Shown: positions 25,520 through 35,093 of the stretch, piece after piece
Layout of the letters: each line of letters opens with the position of its first letter
How positions within the stretch are numbered: the first letter of the stretch is position 1
Position numbers and translations under genes: made by a program
Assembly (NCBI GenBank): GCA_041392205.1
Contig: JAWKMO010000003.1
Span: 248,001 to 312,000, forward strand
DNA length: 64,000 bases
From: Halomarinibacterium sp041392205
GTDB lineage: Bacteria; Bacteroidota; Bacteroidia; Flavobacteriales; Flavobacteriaceae
Reading direction: 5' to 3'
Notes under the pieces: model-generated
What the model was told of the DNA's origin: nothing
Database searches by the model: none
What the model saw: only the letters and a program-made list of their open reading frames with translations

Positions 25520-27166
25520 TTACCTCATTATCAACTTAAACTGTACCGTACTTTCGGTAGTTCCTACTTTAAGTATATACACTCCACTTGCTAATGATTG
25601 TTCCCAAAATAGTTCCCCATTAGGTTGGTTCCATACTTTTTTACCCACTTGTTGCCCTGACATGGTATAGATTTTAGCAGTAAGCTGAGATAATTGGGTA
25701 TTGGGGTTTAGGGCTAAACGTATAACATCGGTAACGGGATTTTCTTCCAACTGAATGTTTCTTGCCAACGCATTATCATTAATACTCGCAATAGGCAAAC
25801 GGATTTCGTTTAATGCCCAAGCAGCACTTTCGGCGGTTACCGTTACATGGGGTTCGTTTTCTGATGGGATATAGGTATTTACAAAGGGGGAATCAGCAAG
25901 GTTGGGCGTAGCAAACCAATCTGGATTGTCGATTGCCAATGAACTCATAGTAGGAATAAACGAATACAAATCCTGTTGTAAAGCGGCTAAAAATTGTTCT
26001 AAAACAGGATTTCCGCCTCCATCGCCTAAAGCATCGGCAATGCTTCCTGTGCCACCGGGAGAAGCATCCACACCATTGATAGAAGCGGGTTGCTGTGCAT
26101 CGGTACTATAAGTTGCCACAGGGATACCAATAAAAAAGGCTGTTAAATCGGTAACGGTAATGGTTTGATTGGCCTCGGGGGTAAAGTACAGTGCTACATC
26201 TACATCGGTTAATGCATCAATGGTTAAGTTGGTATTAACCACTTCGGCACCAGGGAGTCCGGTACCAATTCCTGCTGCATTTCCGTTAATCATGGTGACA
26301 TTGCGCACGTTTTGCGGAAATCCTAAAGCGTCCAATTCTGCCTGAAATGCCTCCCTAAAATCGGGAGCGCCAGCCGGTAATAATTTGGTAGGATCTTGTT
26401 GTACAGGATCACCCGCTAATAAATGTCCTAATAAATGATCGACCAACATTTCCTTGGCAGCGGGCGAATTTAAAACGCCTTCTACAATGGCTAAGGCAGT
26501 TGGGTCGTTAATTTCTTGTGCAAAATAATTGATTAAGTACTGAAGACTAATAGGAATATTGGCCCCTCTATGTGGCGAATCGAAAGAAATATACAATCGT
26601 GTTTCATGCGGAATACTATTGGCTTCCATGTATGCCAATGCGTATCGAGCAATCAATCCACCCATACTTGGACCAAGTACTACCAACTCGGCATTTCCTA
26701 CTTTTTGAGCATTTAATTCTTCAATTAAAGCAGCTAACACCATAGCGTTTCGTTGAATATAATCCCCACCGCCATCAATATCTTTTCCATCCGTAGTGTA
26801 TTGTGGGGCGTTCAAAATAACAATATCATAACCTTCATTTCGTAAAATATCGGCCATATTTTGACCCCCAAAACTTAAACTGGCATACAACCCACCAATG
26901 TCTCTTGCATCGCCTGGGTCAAAACCATCCAGCACAATGATTGGGTTATCTAAAATACCGTCTATTAAATCTGGAAATATTTCATATTCGCCTTCGCCAA
27001 AATATGCCTGGGTTTCATCGTACCCTTGGTAAGCTATATTCGCAACAATGGTAGTCACCATAGCTCGCTCTGGATAGTGTGCTGGATCTGGAGTGGGCAA
27101 AAACCGAAACTGTGCTTGTGAAAATTGAAATGAAAGGATGGCTAGGAGTAGGTAAAGTTTTTTCAT
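25520..27166 (-). CDS. T9SS-secreted alpha/beta hydrolase (lipase-like)
   Basis: 548 residues. Signal peptide MKKLYLLLAILSFQFSQAQ. The alpha/beta hydrolase region has PIIVLDGFDPGD (oxyanion side), the nucleophile elbow GPSMGG with Ser167, and FDSPHRGANIP. The last ~75 residues (from ENPVTDVIRLALNP to VQFKLIMR) are a type A T9SS sorting domain, so the protein should cross the outer membrane and be released or anchored at the surface. It is probably an esterase or lipase that acts on external substrates. Chains with a SPHRGA motif resemble extracellular polymer or lipid hydrolases. Confidence 0.87.
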   Translation of the reverse strand: MKKLYLLLAILSFQFSQAQFRFLPTPDPAHYPERAMVTTIVANIAYQGYDETQAYFGEGEYEIFPDLIDGILDNPIIVLDGFDPGDARDIGGLYASLSFGGQNMADILRNEGYDIVILNAPQYTTDGKDIDGGGDYIQRNAMVLAALIEELNAQKVGNAELVVLGPSMGGLIARYALAYMEANSIPHETRLYISFDSPHRGANIPISLQYLINYFAQEINDPTALAIVEGVLNSPAAKEMLVDHLLGHLLAGDPVQQDPTKLLPAGAPDFREAFQAELDALGFPQNVRNVTMINGNAAGIGTGLPGAEVVNTNLTIDALTDVDVALYFTPEANQTITVTDLTAFFIGIPVATYSTDAQQPASINGVDASPGGTGSIADALGDGGGNPVLEQFLAALQQDLYSFIPTMSSLAIDNPDWFATPNLADSPFVNTYIPSENEPHVTVTAESAAWALNEIRLPIASINDNALARNIQLEENPVTDVIRLALNPNTQLSQLTAKIYTMSGQQVGKKVWNQPNGELFWEQSLASGVYILKVGTTESTVQFKLIMR

Positions 27167-27201
27167 AGGTATCTAATTTTACCCGATGAAGATACTAAAA
27201 T

Positions 27202-28563
27202 TTAAAATTTAAAAAATTGTTTAATCCACCAAAGTTTATTGTTGCTTACTGGCGAATACTTTAAAGGCAATTCCAGCCAATTAGCTTTATGCAATATACT
27301 CTGAAAATGACTAAACGTTTTAAAACCCGCCTCTCCGTGATAACTTCCTAGCCCGCTTAAACCTACCCCGCCAAAGGGTAAATTAGAATTGGTAATATGC
27401 ATCACGGTGTCATTTACAGCGCCTCCTCCAAAGGGTAGTTCTCGTAAAACCTGGTTTCTTTCGGAAGGGTTTTTTGTAAACACATAACACGCTAAAGGTT
27501 TGGGTAATTGTTGTACTTTTTGTAGGGTTTCAGAAAAGTTATCGTACCTAATTACAGGAAGAATAGGGCCAAAGATTTCATCCGCCATGATGGCATCGTT
27601 AAAAGTTACCTTATGAAGCAACGTTGGTTGAATGTAACGTGTTTCTCTTTCAGAAGCACCTCCAAAATAAACCTTTTCAGAATCTATTAACGCCACTAGA
27701 CGTTCCCAATTTTTTGTAGTATTAATCTGAACATAATTATCATTTTCAAAAGCATAATTTGCCTTTTCAATTTCAGCTTTACAGGCTTCTAAAAAAGTAG
27801 CTTCCATAGATTGGTGTACCAAAACATAATCTGGAGCAATACAGGTTTGCCCTGCATTGAGGAATTTTCCCCAAACCAATCGTTTTGCCGTCATTTTTAA
27901 ATTACAAGAAGGGGTTACAAAAGCGGGCGACTTTCCGCCTAGTTCCAAAGTAGTAGGAGTCAGATTTTTGGCGGCGGCTTCATAAACAATCTTTCCTACT
28001 TGAGTACTTCCAGTAAAAAATATTTTATCGAATTTTTGCTTTAAAAGTTCAGTGGTTACAGTAACGCCCCCCTCAACAACCGTAAAGAAGGATTCTTCAA
28101 AGTTTTCTGAAATGAGCTTATGCATTACCTTCGAGGTTTCTGAAGGAATTTCGCTAGGCTTTAACACAACTGTATTTCCTGCAGCTATTGCTGCCACAAC
28201 CGGACTTAAGGATAATTGATAGGGATAATTCCACGCGCCTATTACTAAGCACACTCCTAAGGGTTTGGGTATGATATAGCTCTTTGATGGAAAATTTATA
28301 AGATTGGTAGGAACTCGTTTGGGTCTTGCCCAAGAGGAGAGTTGTTTTTTTGCAAGTTGAATTTCTTTATAAATAAGAGCTAATTCTGTTGCCCAAGTTT
28401 CAAAGGAAGATTTTTTAAAATCGTTATAAATGGCTTCAAAAAGTAACTTTTCGTTTTGTTTTAAAACCTTTTCTAATGTCTTTAATTGCTGTATCCTAAA
28501 GGAGTGCTCTTTTGTTTTGTGAGAGTTGAAAAAACGGCGTTGTTTTGAAACGATATCGTGCAT
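27202..28563 (-). CDS. Aldehyde dehydrogenase, class 3-like
   Basis: 453 residues from ATG 28563 (MHDIVSKQRRFF); a longer in-frame start adds ten residues unlike the family. NAD(P)-dependent oxidation of aldehydes to acids. Visible landmarks: VIGAWNYPYQLSLSPVVAAIAAGN, FTGSTQVGK, catalytic Glu207 in LELGGK and nucleophile Cys241 in NAGQTC. The length and hydrophobic C-terminus fit the ALDH3 branch, which handles fatty and aromatic aldehydes. The -7 box is five bases before the ATG, so the transcript may be leaderless. Confidence 0.93.
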   Translation of the reverse strand: MHDIVSKQRRFFNSHKTKEHSFRIQQLKTLEKVLKQNEKLLFEAIYNDFKKSSFETWATELALIYKEIQLAKKQLSSWARPKRVPTNLINFPSKSYIIPKPLGVCLVIGAWNYPYQLSLSPVVAAIAAGNTVVLKPSEIPSETSKVMHKLISENFEESFFTVVEGGVTVTTELLKQKFDKIFFTGSTQVGKIVYEAAAKNLTPTTLELGGKSPAFVTPSCNLKMTAKRLVWGKFLNAGQTCIAPDYVLVHQSMEATFLEACKAEIEKANYAFENDNYVQINTTKNWERLVALIDSEKVYFGGASERETRYIQPTLLHKVTFNDAIMADEIFGPILPVIRYDNFSETLQKVQQLPKPLACYVFTKNPSERNQVLRELPFGGGAVNDTVMHITNSNLPFGGVGLSGLGSYHGEAGFKTFSHFQSILHKANWLELPLKYSPVSNNKLWWIKQFFKF

Positions 28564-28567
28564 ATAA

Positions 28568-28575
28568 CAAAGGTA
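28568..28575 (-). promoter_or_regulatory. ALDH gene -7 promoter box
   Basis: TACCTTTG on the minus strand, ending four bases before the ATG at 28563. No TTG at the ideal spacing; the nearest is 12 bases away. Confidence 0.45.
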
Positions 28576-28666
28576 ACCTTCTGGGCACAACTTTTTAACT
28601 AGGCTGCATAATTAAAAGCAAGAAATAAATTCAAATTTCATTTTCGTTAACCCGAAACTTTAAAAC

Positions 28667-29446
28667 TTATCCTTTGCTCTTTTCTTTATCCCGATTAAGC
28701 ACCCTATATTCTTCATAGCATTCACTTATAGCATCCAATATTTGAAGATCGTTTGCTGTGCGTATAAAGTCTTCAGAGTAGCTACAATTGTTCAAAATTT
28801 CGTCGATATCTACCTTTTCTAGCTGAAGTACGGCCATTAACGTTTCTCTATCAAATTTAGACTGAAGCAAGTTTCGTATTTCGTCATCTTCCTTCATTTG
28901 TCTAAGCTTACGCATTTGTTTGGGTCGCTTGCCAAAGACATTATAGAGAAAATCGGCGGGATTAAATATAGAACTCAACACTTTTGAAACAGCGCCAGGC
29001 TGACTTTTACCCCCTTCGTATCCCCCGCCTAGACCTGCAATTCGATACCTATAATTATCATAAATAGGGATAATTTTAGCATCTACCTCAACATATCCTG
29101 TAAGTTGTACAGGACGTATGACAACTTCTTCCAGTGCAATTCCCAACTCGGTCATTTTTACCTTAATATCGCCGTATTTTAACCAATCATTAGTAACACG
29201 AACGCGAATGGATTTAAAGCCTAAGTAGGAAAAATACAACGTATCATTTACTGCGGCTCGGATGCTAAACTTTCCTTCTACTCCTGAAGCGGTTCCTTTT
29301 ACCTGATTTAAATTAACAATATTAACGTTTTCAAGTGCTTCGTCTGTGGCATCATTTAGTACAACCCCATGTATTTCCACCCCTTCCTGCGAAAACACAG
29401 AAAGTGACAGGGCAAAAAGGAGTAAAAAAAACAAAACGTGTTTCAT
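28667..29446 (-). CDS. Secreted protein with carboxypeptidase-regulatory-like domain
   Basis: 259 residues. Signal peptide MKHVLFFLLLFALSLSVFSQ. A CarboxypepD_reg-like beta sandwich spans about 22-110 (VEIHGVVLNDATDEALENVNI, LYFSYLGFKSIRV). The rest is an unassigned, highly charged helical tail (KRPKQMRKLRQMKEDDEI). This architecture without plug or barrel occurs in many Bacteroidota envelope proteins of unknown role. TACTTTTG (29467-29460, minus) could be its -7 box. Confidence 0.82.
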   Translation of the reverse strand: MKHVLFFLLLFALSLSVFSQEGVEIHGVVLNDATDEALENVNIVNLNQVKGTASGVEGKFSIRAAVNDTLYFSYLGFKSIRVRVTNDWLKYGDIKVKMTELGIALEEVVIRPVQLTGYVEVDAKIIPIYDNYRYRIAGLGGGYEGGKSQPGAVSKVLSSIFNPADFLYNVFGKRPKQMRKLRQMKEDDEIRNLLQSKFDRETLMAVLQLEKVDIDEILNNCSYSEDFIRTANDLQILDAISECYEEYRVLNRDKEKSKG

Positions 29447-29526
29447 AGCCAGCGTGATACAAAAGTACTTTTTTAGACGTTATATTTTTGCCAAAGTTTC
29501 GTTAAGGTAACAATTTTTGAATCTAA

Positions 29527-31344
29527 CTACATTCTTCTACGACGTTTTCCGCCCGTACCTGCTTCTTTAGGTCGTTCGTCTCTACGTCTGCTTTTTCCTT
29601 TGAATTTGGGTTTGTCACCTCCAAATTTTGGACGGTCGTCCCCTCCCGATCTTCCTTTTTTTCCAAAGCCTCCTTTTTTTCCAAATCCGCCCTTGCCAGC
29701 ACCTCCTCTTCCACCGCCACGATTACGGCCGCCACGGTCTTTGGAAATTTCAATATCTACATTTCTATCGTTATACTTAAGTCCTTTAAAGGCTTCTAAC
29801 ACCTTGTCTGCATGAGCGACATCGGTATTAAAAAAAGAAAAGGTATCCATGGCGTCTACATGAAACACTTCCTCTTTCCCCAATTGGGTAATTTCTCGTA
29901 CGAAATCTTTTAAATCCATCCAATCTAGTCCGTCCTTTTTTCCTAAATTAATAAAGAAACGAGTACTGTCTTCTGAAAACTTTTTGGAAGGTTCTGCATC
30001 GTCATACTCCCTGCTACCTCCTTCTACATTTAAGTCTTTGGCCTTTTTATAATAGTTATAAAAACGAGTGAATTCTACTGAAAACACTTTTTTAATTAAC
30101 TCTTCTTTTGAAAAGTCCTCTAAAACCTTATTAATCTTTGGAAGATAAGGATCTATGTCGTGATTAATTTCGGTATCCTTAATGCTATTGGCTAAATGAA
30201 ACAATTGCATTTCGCAAATTTCCATTCCAGAAGGAACTTCTTTTTTAATAAACGATTTTTGGATGATCTTTTCTATTGCCTTAATCTTTCGAATCTCGCT
30301 TTTTGAAATAATGACCATAGAAACCCCTTTCTTTCCAGCGCGACCAGTACGGCCACTACGGTGTGTATAGGTTTCTATTTCATCGGGCAATTGGTAATTA
30401 ATAACGTGGGTAATATCCTCAACATCAATCCCCCGAGCAGCGACATCGGTTGCTACTAACATTTGTATTTGACGGTTTCTAAAAGATTTCATCACCAAAT
30501 CCCGTTGGTTCTGACTTAAATCGCCGTGTAAGGCCGCAGCGTTATAGCCATCTTCAATAAGCATTTCGGCTACTTTTTGAGTATCGCGTTTGGTTCTACA
30601 AAACACCACCGAAAAAATATCGGGATTGGCATCCGACAAGCGTTTTAATCCTTGGTAACGGTCTTTTGCATTGATTAAATAATATTCGTGAGAGACACTA
30701 TCTGCGCCCACATTTTTGGTCCCAACCGTAACTTCTTTGGGGTTATTCATAAACTTTTTGGCAATAATGGCTACCTCTTTTGGCATGGTAGCACTAAAAA
30801 GCCAAGTGTTTTTTTCTTTAGGAGAATGTGAAAGAATTTCGGTAATATCTTCAAAGAAACCCATGTTTAACATTTCATCGGCTTCATCGAGAACACAATA
30901 TTCAATTTTTGAAATATCGATCATCCTTCGGCCAATCATATCTTTCATTCTTCCCGGAGTAGCCACAATAATTTGTGCTCCTTTTTTTATTTGATTGGCT
31001 TGTTCAGAAATACTAGCACCTCCGTAAATGGCAACCACGTTTAAGCCTTTCATGTACTTACCGTAGAGTTTTAATTCGGAAGTAATTTGCAAACATAACT
31101 CGCGGGTAGGAGAAAGAATCAAGCCTTGGGTAGTGCGGCTATCGATATTAATTTTTTGAAGCATTGGGAAACCAAAAGCAGCCGTTTTCCCTGTTCCCGT
31201 TTGGGCTAGGGAAACCATATCGGTTTCATTTTCTAATAATAAGGGAATGGTTTTTTCTTGAACTTCGCTTGGGGTTTCAAAACCCAAGTCGGCAATGGCT
31301 TGAAGGAATTGTTCCTCCAATCCTAACGATTGAAATGTAGTCAT
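29527..31344 (-). CDS. DEAD-box RNA helicase, CsdA/DeaD-like
   Basis: 605 residues. Q motif about 5-25, Walker A AQTGTGKT (47-54), DEAD (153-156), SAT in LFSATMPKE, and HRSGRTGRAGK motif VI. A DbpA-type RNA-binding domain follows (about 465-545, DAMDTFSFFNTDVAHADKV), then an Arg/Gly/Lys-rich tail (RGGRNRGGGRGGAGKGG). It unwinds RNA in ribosome assembly or mRNA turnover, often at low temperature. The predicted promoter is ~98 bp upstream of the start, leaving a leader long enough for control at the RNA level. Confidence 0.93.
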   Translation of the reverse strand: MTTFQSLGLEEQFLQAIADLGFETPSEVQEKTIPLLLENETDMVSLAQTGTGKTAAFGFPMLQKINIDSRTTQGLILSPTRELCLQITSELKLYGKYMKGLNVVAIYGGASISEQANQIKKGAQIIVATPGRMKDMIGRRMIDISKIEYCVLDEADEMLNMGFFEDITEILSHSPKEKNTWLFSATMPKEVAIIAKKFMNNPKEVTVGTKNVGADSVSHEYYLINAKDRYQGLKRLSDANPDIFSVVFCRTKRDTQKVAEMLIEDGYNAAALHGDLSQNQRDLVMKSFRNRQIQMLVATDVAARGIDVEDITHVINYQLPDEIETYTHRSGRTGRAGKKGVSMVIISKSEIRKIKAIEKIIQKSFIKKEVPSGMEICEMQLFHLANSIKDTEINHDIDPYLPKINKVLEDFSKEELIKKVFSVEFTRFYNYYKKAKDLNVEGGSREYDDAEPSKKFSEDSTRFFINLGKKDGLDWMDLKDFVREITQLGKEEVFHVDAMDTFSFFNTDVAHADKVLEAFKGLKYNDRNVDIEISKDRGGRNRGGGRGGAGKGGFGKKGGFGKKGRSGGDDRPKFGGDKPKFKGKSRRRDERPKEAGTGGKRRRRM

Positions 31345-31441
31345 AAAATAGTTTACTAGTTACTGTGTTGATGGGAAGCAAACGACTCTAGTAAACCTTA
31401 CGCTTCAACCGCAACACTTCCTCACCCTGAGGAATTTGCGG

Positions 31442-31449
31442 CAAAGATA
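31442..31449 (-). promoter_or_regulatory. DEAD-box helicase gene -7 promoter box
   Basis: TATCTTTG on the minus strand, about 98 bases upstream of the start codon at 31344. The leader contains CTCACCCTGAGG (31421-31432), a short palindrome. Confidence 0.45.
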
Positions 31450-31476
31450 GATTTTAAATGGAAATAAAAGCGCTTA

Positions 31477-32058
31477 TTATGAATTATTTAAGGAAAGATA
31501 CTCTATCAACTCGCCAATGGCTTTTCCACGATGTCCAATCTCACTCTTTTGAGTGAGCGACATTTCGGCAAAGGTTTTGTCAAATCCTTTGGGCTGAAAA
31601 ATAGGATCGTACCCAAAGCCATCGTCTCCTTTGGGAAGATGGGTGATAACTCCTTCGCAGATTCCTAAAAATAGTGTTTGATGATTATTTAAAGTTAGTG
31701 CAATGGCTGTTTTAAAACGAGCCGACCTATCCTCCTTATTCAATAATGCTTCCAACAATTTTTGCATATTGGCTTCAGCATTTTTAGTATCGCCGGAATA
31801 ACGTGCACTATACACTCCAGGTTCGCCATTAAGAGCTTTTACTTCCAATCCGGTATCGTCTGCAAAGCAATCGTAACCGTAATGTGTTTTTACATATTCG
31901 GCTTTAAGGATGGCATTTTCTTCAATGGTTTTGGCCGTTTCAGGAATGTCTTCGTGACAGTTAATATCGGTAAGGCTTAGCAATTCAATATGCTTAGGAA
32001 GAAGGATTTGTACTTCTTTATATTTATTGAGATTATGTGTGGCGAAGACGAGTTGCAA
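31477..32058 (-). CDS. rdgB: Non-canonical purine NTP pyrophosphatase (RdgB/HAM1)
   Basis: 193 residues, standard length. Motifs: FATHNLNKYKEV at the N-terminus, FADDTGLEVKALNGEPGVYSARY, and GFGYDPIF with GHRGKAI at the C-terminus. It hydrolyses dITP, ITP and XTP to the monophosphates, which keeps deaminated purines out of nucleic acids. Alone between the helicase gene and the VOC gene. Confidence 0.95.
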   Translation of the reverse strand: MQLVFATHNLNKYKEVQILLPKHIELLSLTDINCHEDIPETAKTIEENAILKAEYVKTHYGYDCFADDTGLEVKALNGEPGVYSARYSGDTKNAEANMQKLLEALLNKEDRSARFKTAIALTLNNHQTLFLGICEGVITHLPKGDDGFGYDPIFQPKGFDKTFAEMSLTQKSEIGHRGKAIGELIEYLSLNNS

Positions 32059-32111
32059 GGGAAATGTATTGGTTGTCGTTGTTAGAATTTTAAATATAAC
32101 ACATTAAGTTA

Positions 32112-32489
32112 TTACCTCATGGAATGCAACGCAACTCGATTTCCTTCAGTGTCGATAAAAACTCCCATATAGCCATGTTCTGGGGATATTTGGGTTTTGG
32201 GTTGATAAATTTTTCCTCCAGCAGCTTCTATTCTATCTAATTCTTTTTGAAGATCTTCAGAATAAAAATACACCAACGGCCCTTCTTGGCTTGGTACGTA
32301 GCTTTCCTGTTTAATAAGTGTTCCAGTGGCGCCTGGCACATCTCTACCTTGATCTGGAAACCACGCCATTAATAATCCACCAAAATCTACTTGTTGCAAG
32401 GTTACATCGAATACTTTTTCGTAGAAGGTTACGGCACGCTCCATATTGGAAACTGGAATTTCTACCCAAGCAAAGGTGTTGTGTTTCAT
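32112..32489 (-). CDS. VOC-superfamily (glyoxalase-like) protein
   Basis: 125 residues. It begins MKHNTFAWVEIPVSNMERAVTFYEKVF, the usual VOC opening, and ends YMGVFIDTEGNRVALHS, the second metal-site strand. It may be a lyase, dioxygenase or resistance protein; the family is too broad to choose. Neighbour of an SRPBCC protein 19 bp upstream on the same strand, a pairing often seen in flavobacteria. Confidence 0.88.
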   Translation of the reverse strand: MKHNTFAWVEIPVSNMERAVTFYEKVFDVTLQQVDFGGLLMAWFPDQGRDVPGATGTLIKQESYVPSQEGPLVYFYSEDLQKELDRIEAAGGKIYQPKTQISPEHGYMGVFIDTEGNRVALHSMR

Positions 32490-32508
32490 AAGGATTAAGT
32501 TAAAATTA

Positions 32509-33039
32509 TTATTTTTCTAAAATGGCTTTTAAACTAGCTAAACCCTCTTCAAAATCTTTTCCAATCATTTTATCCATGCTCATAAACAGCATCATAATAC
32601 TAAACGGAAACTTGTTGTTTCCATGAAAACCCCAAACAACTTTTGTTTTGTTATCTTTTTCTTCAAATACATCAATATATCCATAATTCACAGCCTTAAA
32701 AGGTTTTAAAAACCGGAGTTCACTCTCCATTTTTACATTTTCAATAACCTGAGTTATTTCTTGTTCTCCAGAGCCTACTTGTTTATGATTACTTTCCCAT
32801 GCCGATATAAATCCTACGGTACCGTCTTCACCCGTAAAGGTCTGTTTCATATTGGGATCGCGTTGGTTCCAAGGGCCCCAATAATTTTGATTTTTTACAT
32901 ATTTAATATAATTAAATACTTCTGCAAGAGGTCTATTAATGATTATACTCCTACTTACATCAAATTTTTTGGGAGCGATAAGGGCCAATAAAATGATTAT
33001 TGCAATGATTGCAATTAGAATGTAAAGAATGGTCATCAT
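32509..33039 (-). CDS. SRPBCC (polyketide cyclase/START-like) protein with membrane anchor
   Basis: 176 residues from the first Met at 33039 (the second Met at 33036 is equally possible). One N-terminal membrane helix (ILYILIAIIAIIILLALI) is followed by a START-like domain: SRSIIINRPLAEVFNYIKYVKNQNYWGPW and TKVVWGFHGN. The ligand is unknown. Likely anchored to the inner membrane and co-transcribed with the VOC gene. Confidence 0.85.
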   Translation of the reverse strand: MMTILYILIAIIAIIILLALIAPKKFDVSRSIIINRPLAEVFNYIKYVKNQNYWGPWNQRDPNMKQTFTGEDGTVGFISAWESNHKQVGSGEQEITQVIENVKMESELRFLKPFKAVNYGYIDVFEEKDNKTKVVWGFHGNNKFPFSIMMLFMSMDKMIGKDFEEGLASLKAILEK

Positions 33040-33068
33040 TATGAAGAGGTTTTGGTTATTGTCTAAAA

Positions 33069-33728
33069 TTACGCATTTTTTTGGTTATGGAATCGCTCCA
33101 TAATGTTATCTACACTTTTAATAGATTTATGAGTCCAATTAAATTCAATCTCCAATTGTTCTTCAACAGTAAGTTGCCATGCTACCTTTTCGAGACGCAT
33201 TCGGGTAACTACTTCCTGCAAAATAATGGCTGCAGAAACAGAGATGTTTAAACTTTCGGTAAAACCGTACATAGGAATCTTTAAAAAGCCATTGGCTTGC
33301 TCCATTACCTCGTCACTCACTCCTTTTTTTTCGGTTCCGAAGAAAAAAGCGCTCTTTTTAGAAACGTCAAATTCATGCAAAAGAGTGGCATTACCATGAG
33401 GAGTAGTTGCTATAATTTGATATCCTTTTTCTTTTAATGTTTTTATACAATCATGCGCCTTTTGATGACGGTAAATATCTACCCATTTTTGGGCTCCCAT
33501 GGCAATTTCCCTATCGACTCGCTTTCCAAAACGTTCTTCAATAACGTGTAAATCCTGAATTCCAAAAACATCACAACTTCGCATCACAGCGCTGGTATTA
33601 TGCAACTGATACACATCTTCGGTAACTACGGTAAAATGGCGGGTACGTTGCGCAAGCATTTCCTTAAACAAGGTTTTTCTGCGCTCGGTTAGATAGGTTT
33701 GCAAATATTCAAAAAGTTGTAAATCCAA
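33069..33728 (-). CDS. trmH: tRNA (guanosine-2'-O-)-methyltransferase TrmH
   Basis: 219 residues. The SPOUT C-terminal knot is clear: FFGTEKKGVSDEVMEQANGFLKIPMYGFTESLN, then SVSAAIILQEVVTRMR. The N-terminal segment YLTERRKTLFKEMLAQRTRHFTVV fits TrmH (SpoU), which methylates G18 in the tRNA D-loop. Other SpoU-family rRNA methylases are the main alternative; the length favours TrmH. Confidence 0.88.
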   Translation of the reverse strand: MDLQLFEYLQTYLTERRKTLFKEMLAQRTRHFTVVTEDVYQLHNTSAVMRSCDVFGIQDLHVIEERFGKRVDREIAMGAQKWVDIYRHQKAHDCIKTLKEKGYQIIATTPHGNATLLHEFDVSKKSAFFFGTEKKGVSDEVMEQANGFLKIPMYGFTESLNISVSAAIILQEVVTRMRLEKVAWQLTVEEQLEIEFNWTHKSIKSVDNIMERFHNQKNA

Positions 33729-33861
33729 TGAGAATATGTAATTTTAAGACGAAGATAAAAAAATAGATTTTTATGAAATGCCCAGTACCAAATCATGAAA
33801 ACCCTCCAGATTTGAATTATCAGGGCATTGCATCTTACTCTTTATCAAATATTTTATACAG

Positions 33862-34542
33862 ATGAAAATAGCTGTACTCACAGGAGCCGGAATAAGTGCT
33901 GAAAGCGGTTTAAAAACCTTTAGAGATAGCAACGGACTTTGGGAGGGACACGATGTCATGGAAGTTGCCTCTTCACAAGGGTTTGCTAAAAATCCTGCCT
34001 TGGTGCTCGATTTTTACAACCAACGAAGAAGGCAATTATTGGAAGTCTCACCTAATGAGGCTCACTATGCTTTGGCGCAATTAGAAAGTACCCATGAAGT
34101 TGTAATCATCACTCAAAATGTAGACGATTTACACGAACGCGCTGGGAGTAGCCGCGTGGTGCATTTACACGGAGAGTTATTAAAAGCTCGAAATGTGGTT
34201 TCAGAAAAATCGGTGCGAGAATGGAAAAAAGATATTTTGATAGGCGACTTTTGCGAAAATGGGCATCAGCTTCGTCCACATATTGTTTGGTTTGGCGAAG
34301 CGGTGCCCATGATGGACGTAGCGATAGAATTGGTTCAGGCAACAGATATTATTATAATTGTGGGCACCTCGATGCAAGTATATCCTGCGGCAAGTTTAGT
34401 TCAATATGCAAAACCCCAATCTCTTATCTATTTTATAGATCCCAAACCGTCTATTTCTCCTTCTGAACGAATACAAGTCTATGCTGAAAATGCTACGACA
34501 GGAGTTCCAAAAGCCCTCTCACATATTAAACAATTACGATGA
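33862..34542 (+). CDS. cobB: Sirtuin NAD-dependent protein deacylase
   Basis: 226 residues. NAD-binding GAGISAESGLKTFRD (about 8-22), TQNVDDLHERAG, and catalytic His in VVHLHGEL. FYNQRRRQL supplies the Tyr and Arg that mark SIRT5-like deacylases active on succinyl- and malonyl-lysine. The zinc-binding Cys pairs normally found after HGEL are not evident; only one Cys (GDFCENG) remains. The stop overlaps the next gene by four bases. TACTCTTTA-like sequence upstream is weak as a promoter. Confidence 0.92.
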   Translation: MKIAVLTGAGISAESGLKTFRDSNGLWEGHDVMEVASSQGFAKNPALVLDFYNQRRRQLLEVSPNEAHYALAQLESTHEVVIITQNVDDLHERAGSSRVVHLHGELLKARNVVSEKSVREWKKDILIGDFCENGHQLRPHIVWFGEAVPMMDVAIELVQATDIIIIVGTSMQVYPAASLVQYAKPQSLIYFIDPKPSISPSERIQVYAENATTGVPKALSHIKQLR

Positions 34543-35093
34543 GCGAACTTGAACAAGTGCTAAATTATACTGATGCTGCTAGAATAAATAGATTAAAGGC
34601 TTCGCAATGGATATTAAAACATCCTGAAACTTTTGAGGAATTGCTCCAATATGCATTTAAAAACGACAAAGAACTTTCGTATAAAGCCAATTGGGTATTA
34701 GAGTTTGTCTGTATGGAAAAAATAACGTTACTATACCCACATTTAGATTATTTTTTTGGCCATTTAGCTTCGGTGAAAGAGGATTCTTCAGTGCGACCAC
34801 TTTCACATATTTGTGAACTTTTATGCATTCAGTACTACAAAAATTACGATACCGTTTTACAGAAGATTTTTTCAGAAAAACACAAAGAAATACTAACTGA
34901 AGTCTGTTTTGATTGGCTTATTACCCATCAAAAAGTAGCTTGTGAAGTAAGGGCCATGAAGTGCTTATATGAGTTAGGTATCGAAAAAGATTGGATTCAC
35001 CCTGAGTTAAAAACCATTATTGAACAAAAGATTCCTACCAGCAGTGCGGGATATAAATCGCGAGGGAAAAAAATTCTAGGAAAATTAAATTAA
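34539..35093 (+). CDS. Unknown HEAT-like helical protein coupled to the sirtuin
   Basis: 184 residues, helical, with repeated amphipathic pairs suggesting a short HEAT-like array (NWVLEFVCMEKI, LSHICELLCIQYY, EVRAMKCLYELG). No catalytic motif. The start overlaps the sirtuin stop (ATGA, 34539-34542), so the two are co-translated. The gene is found here between a sirtuin and a convergent NagB-like gene, whose stop codon shares TTAA with this one (35090-35093). Confidence 0.72.
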   Translation: MSELEQVLNYTDAARINRLKASQWILKHPETFEELLQYAFKNDKELSYKANWVLEFVCMEKITLLYPHLDYFFGHLASVKEDSSVRPLSHICELLCIQYYKNYDTVLQKIFSEKHKEILTEVCFDWLITHQKVACEVRAMKCLYELGIEKDWIHPELKTIIEQKIPTSSAGYKSRGKKILGKLN

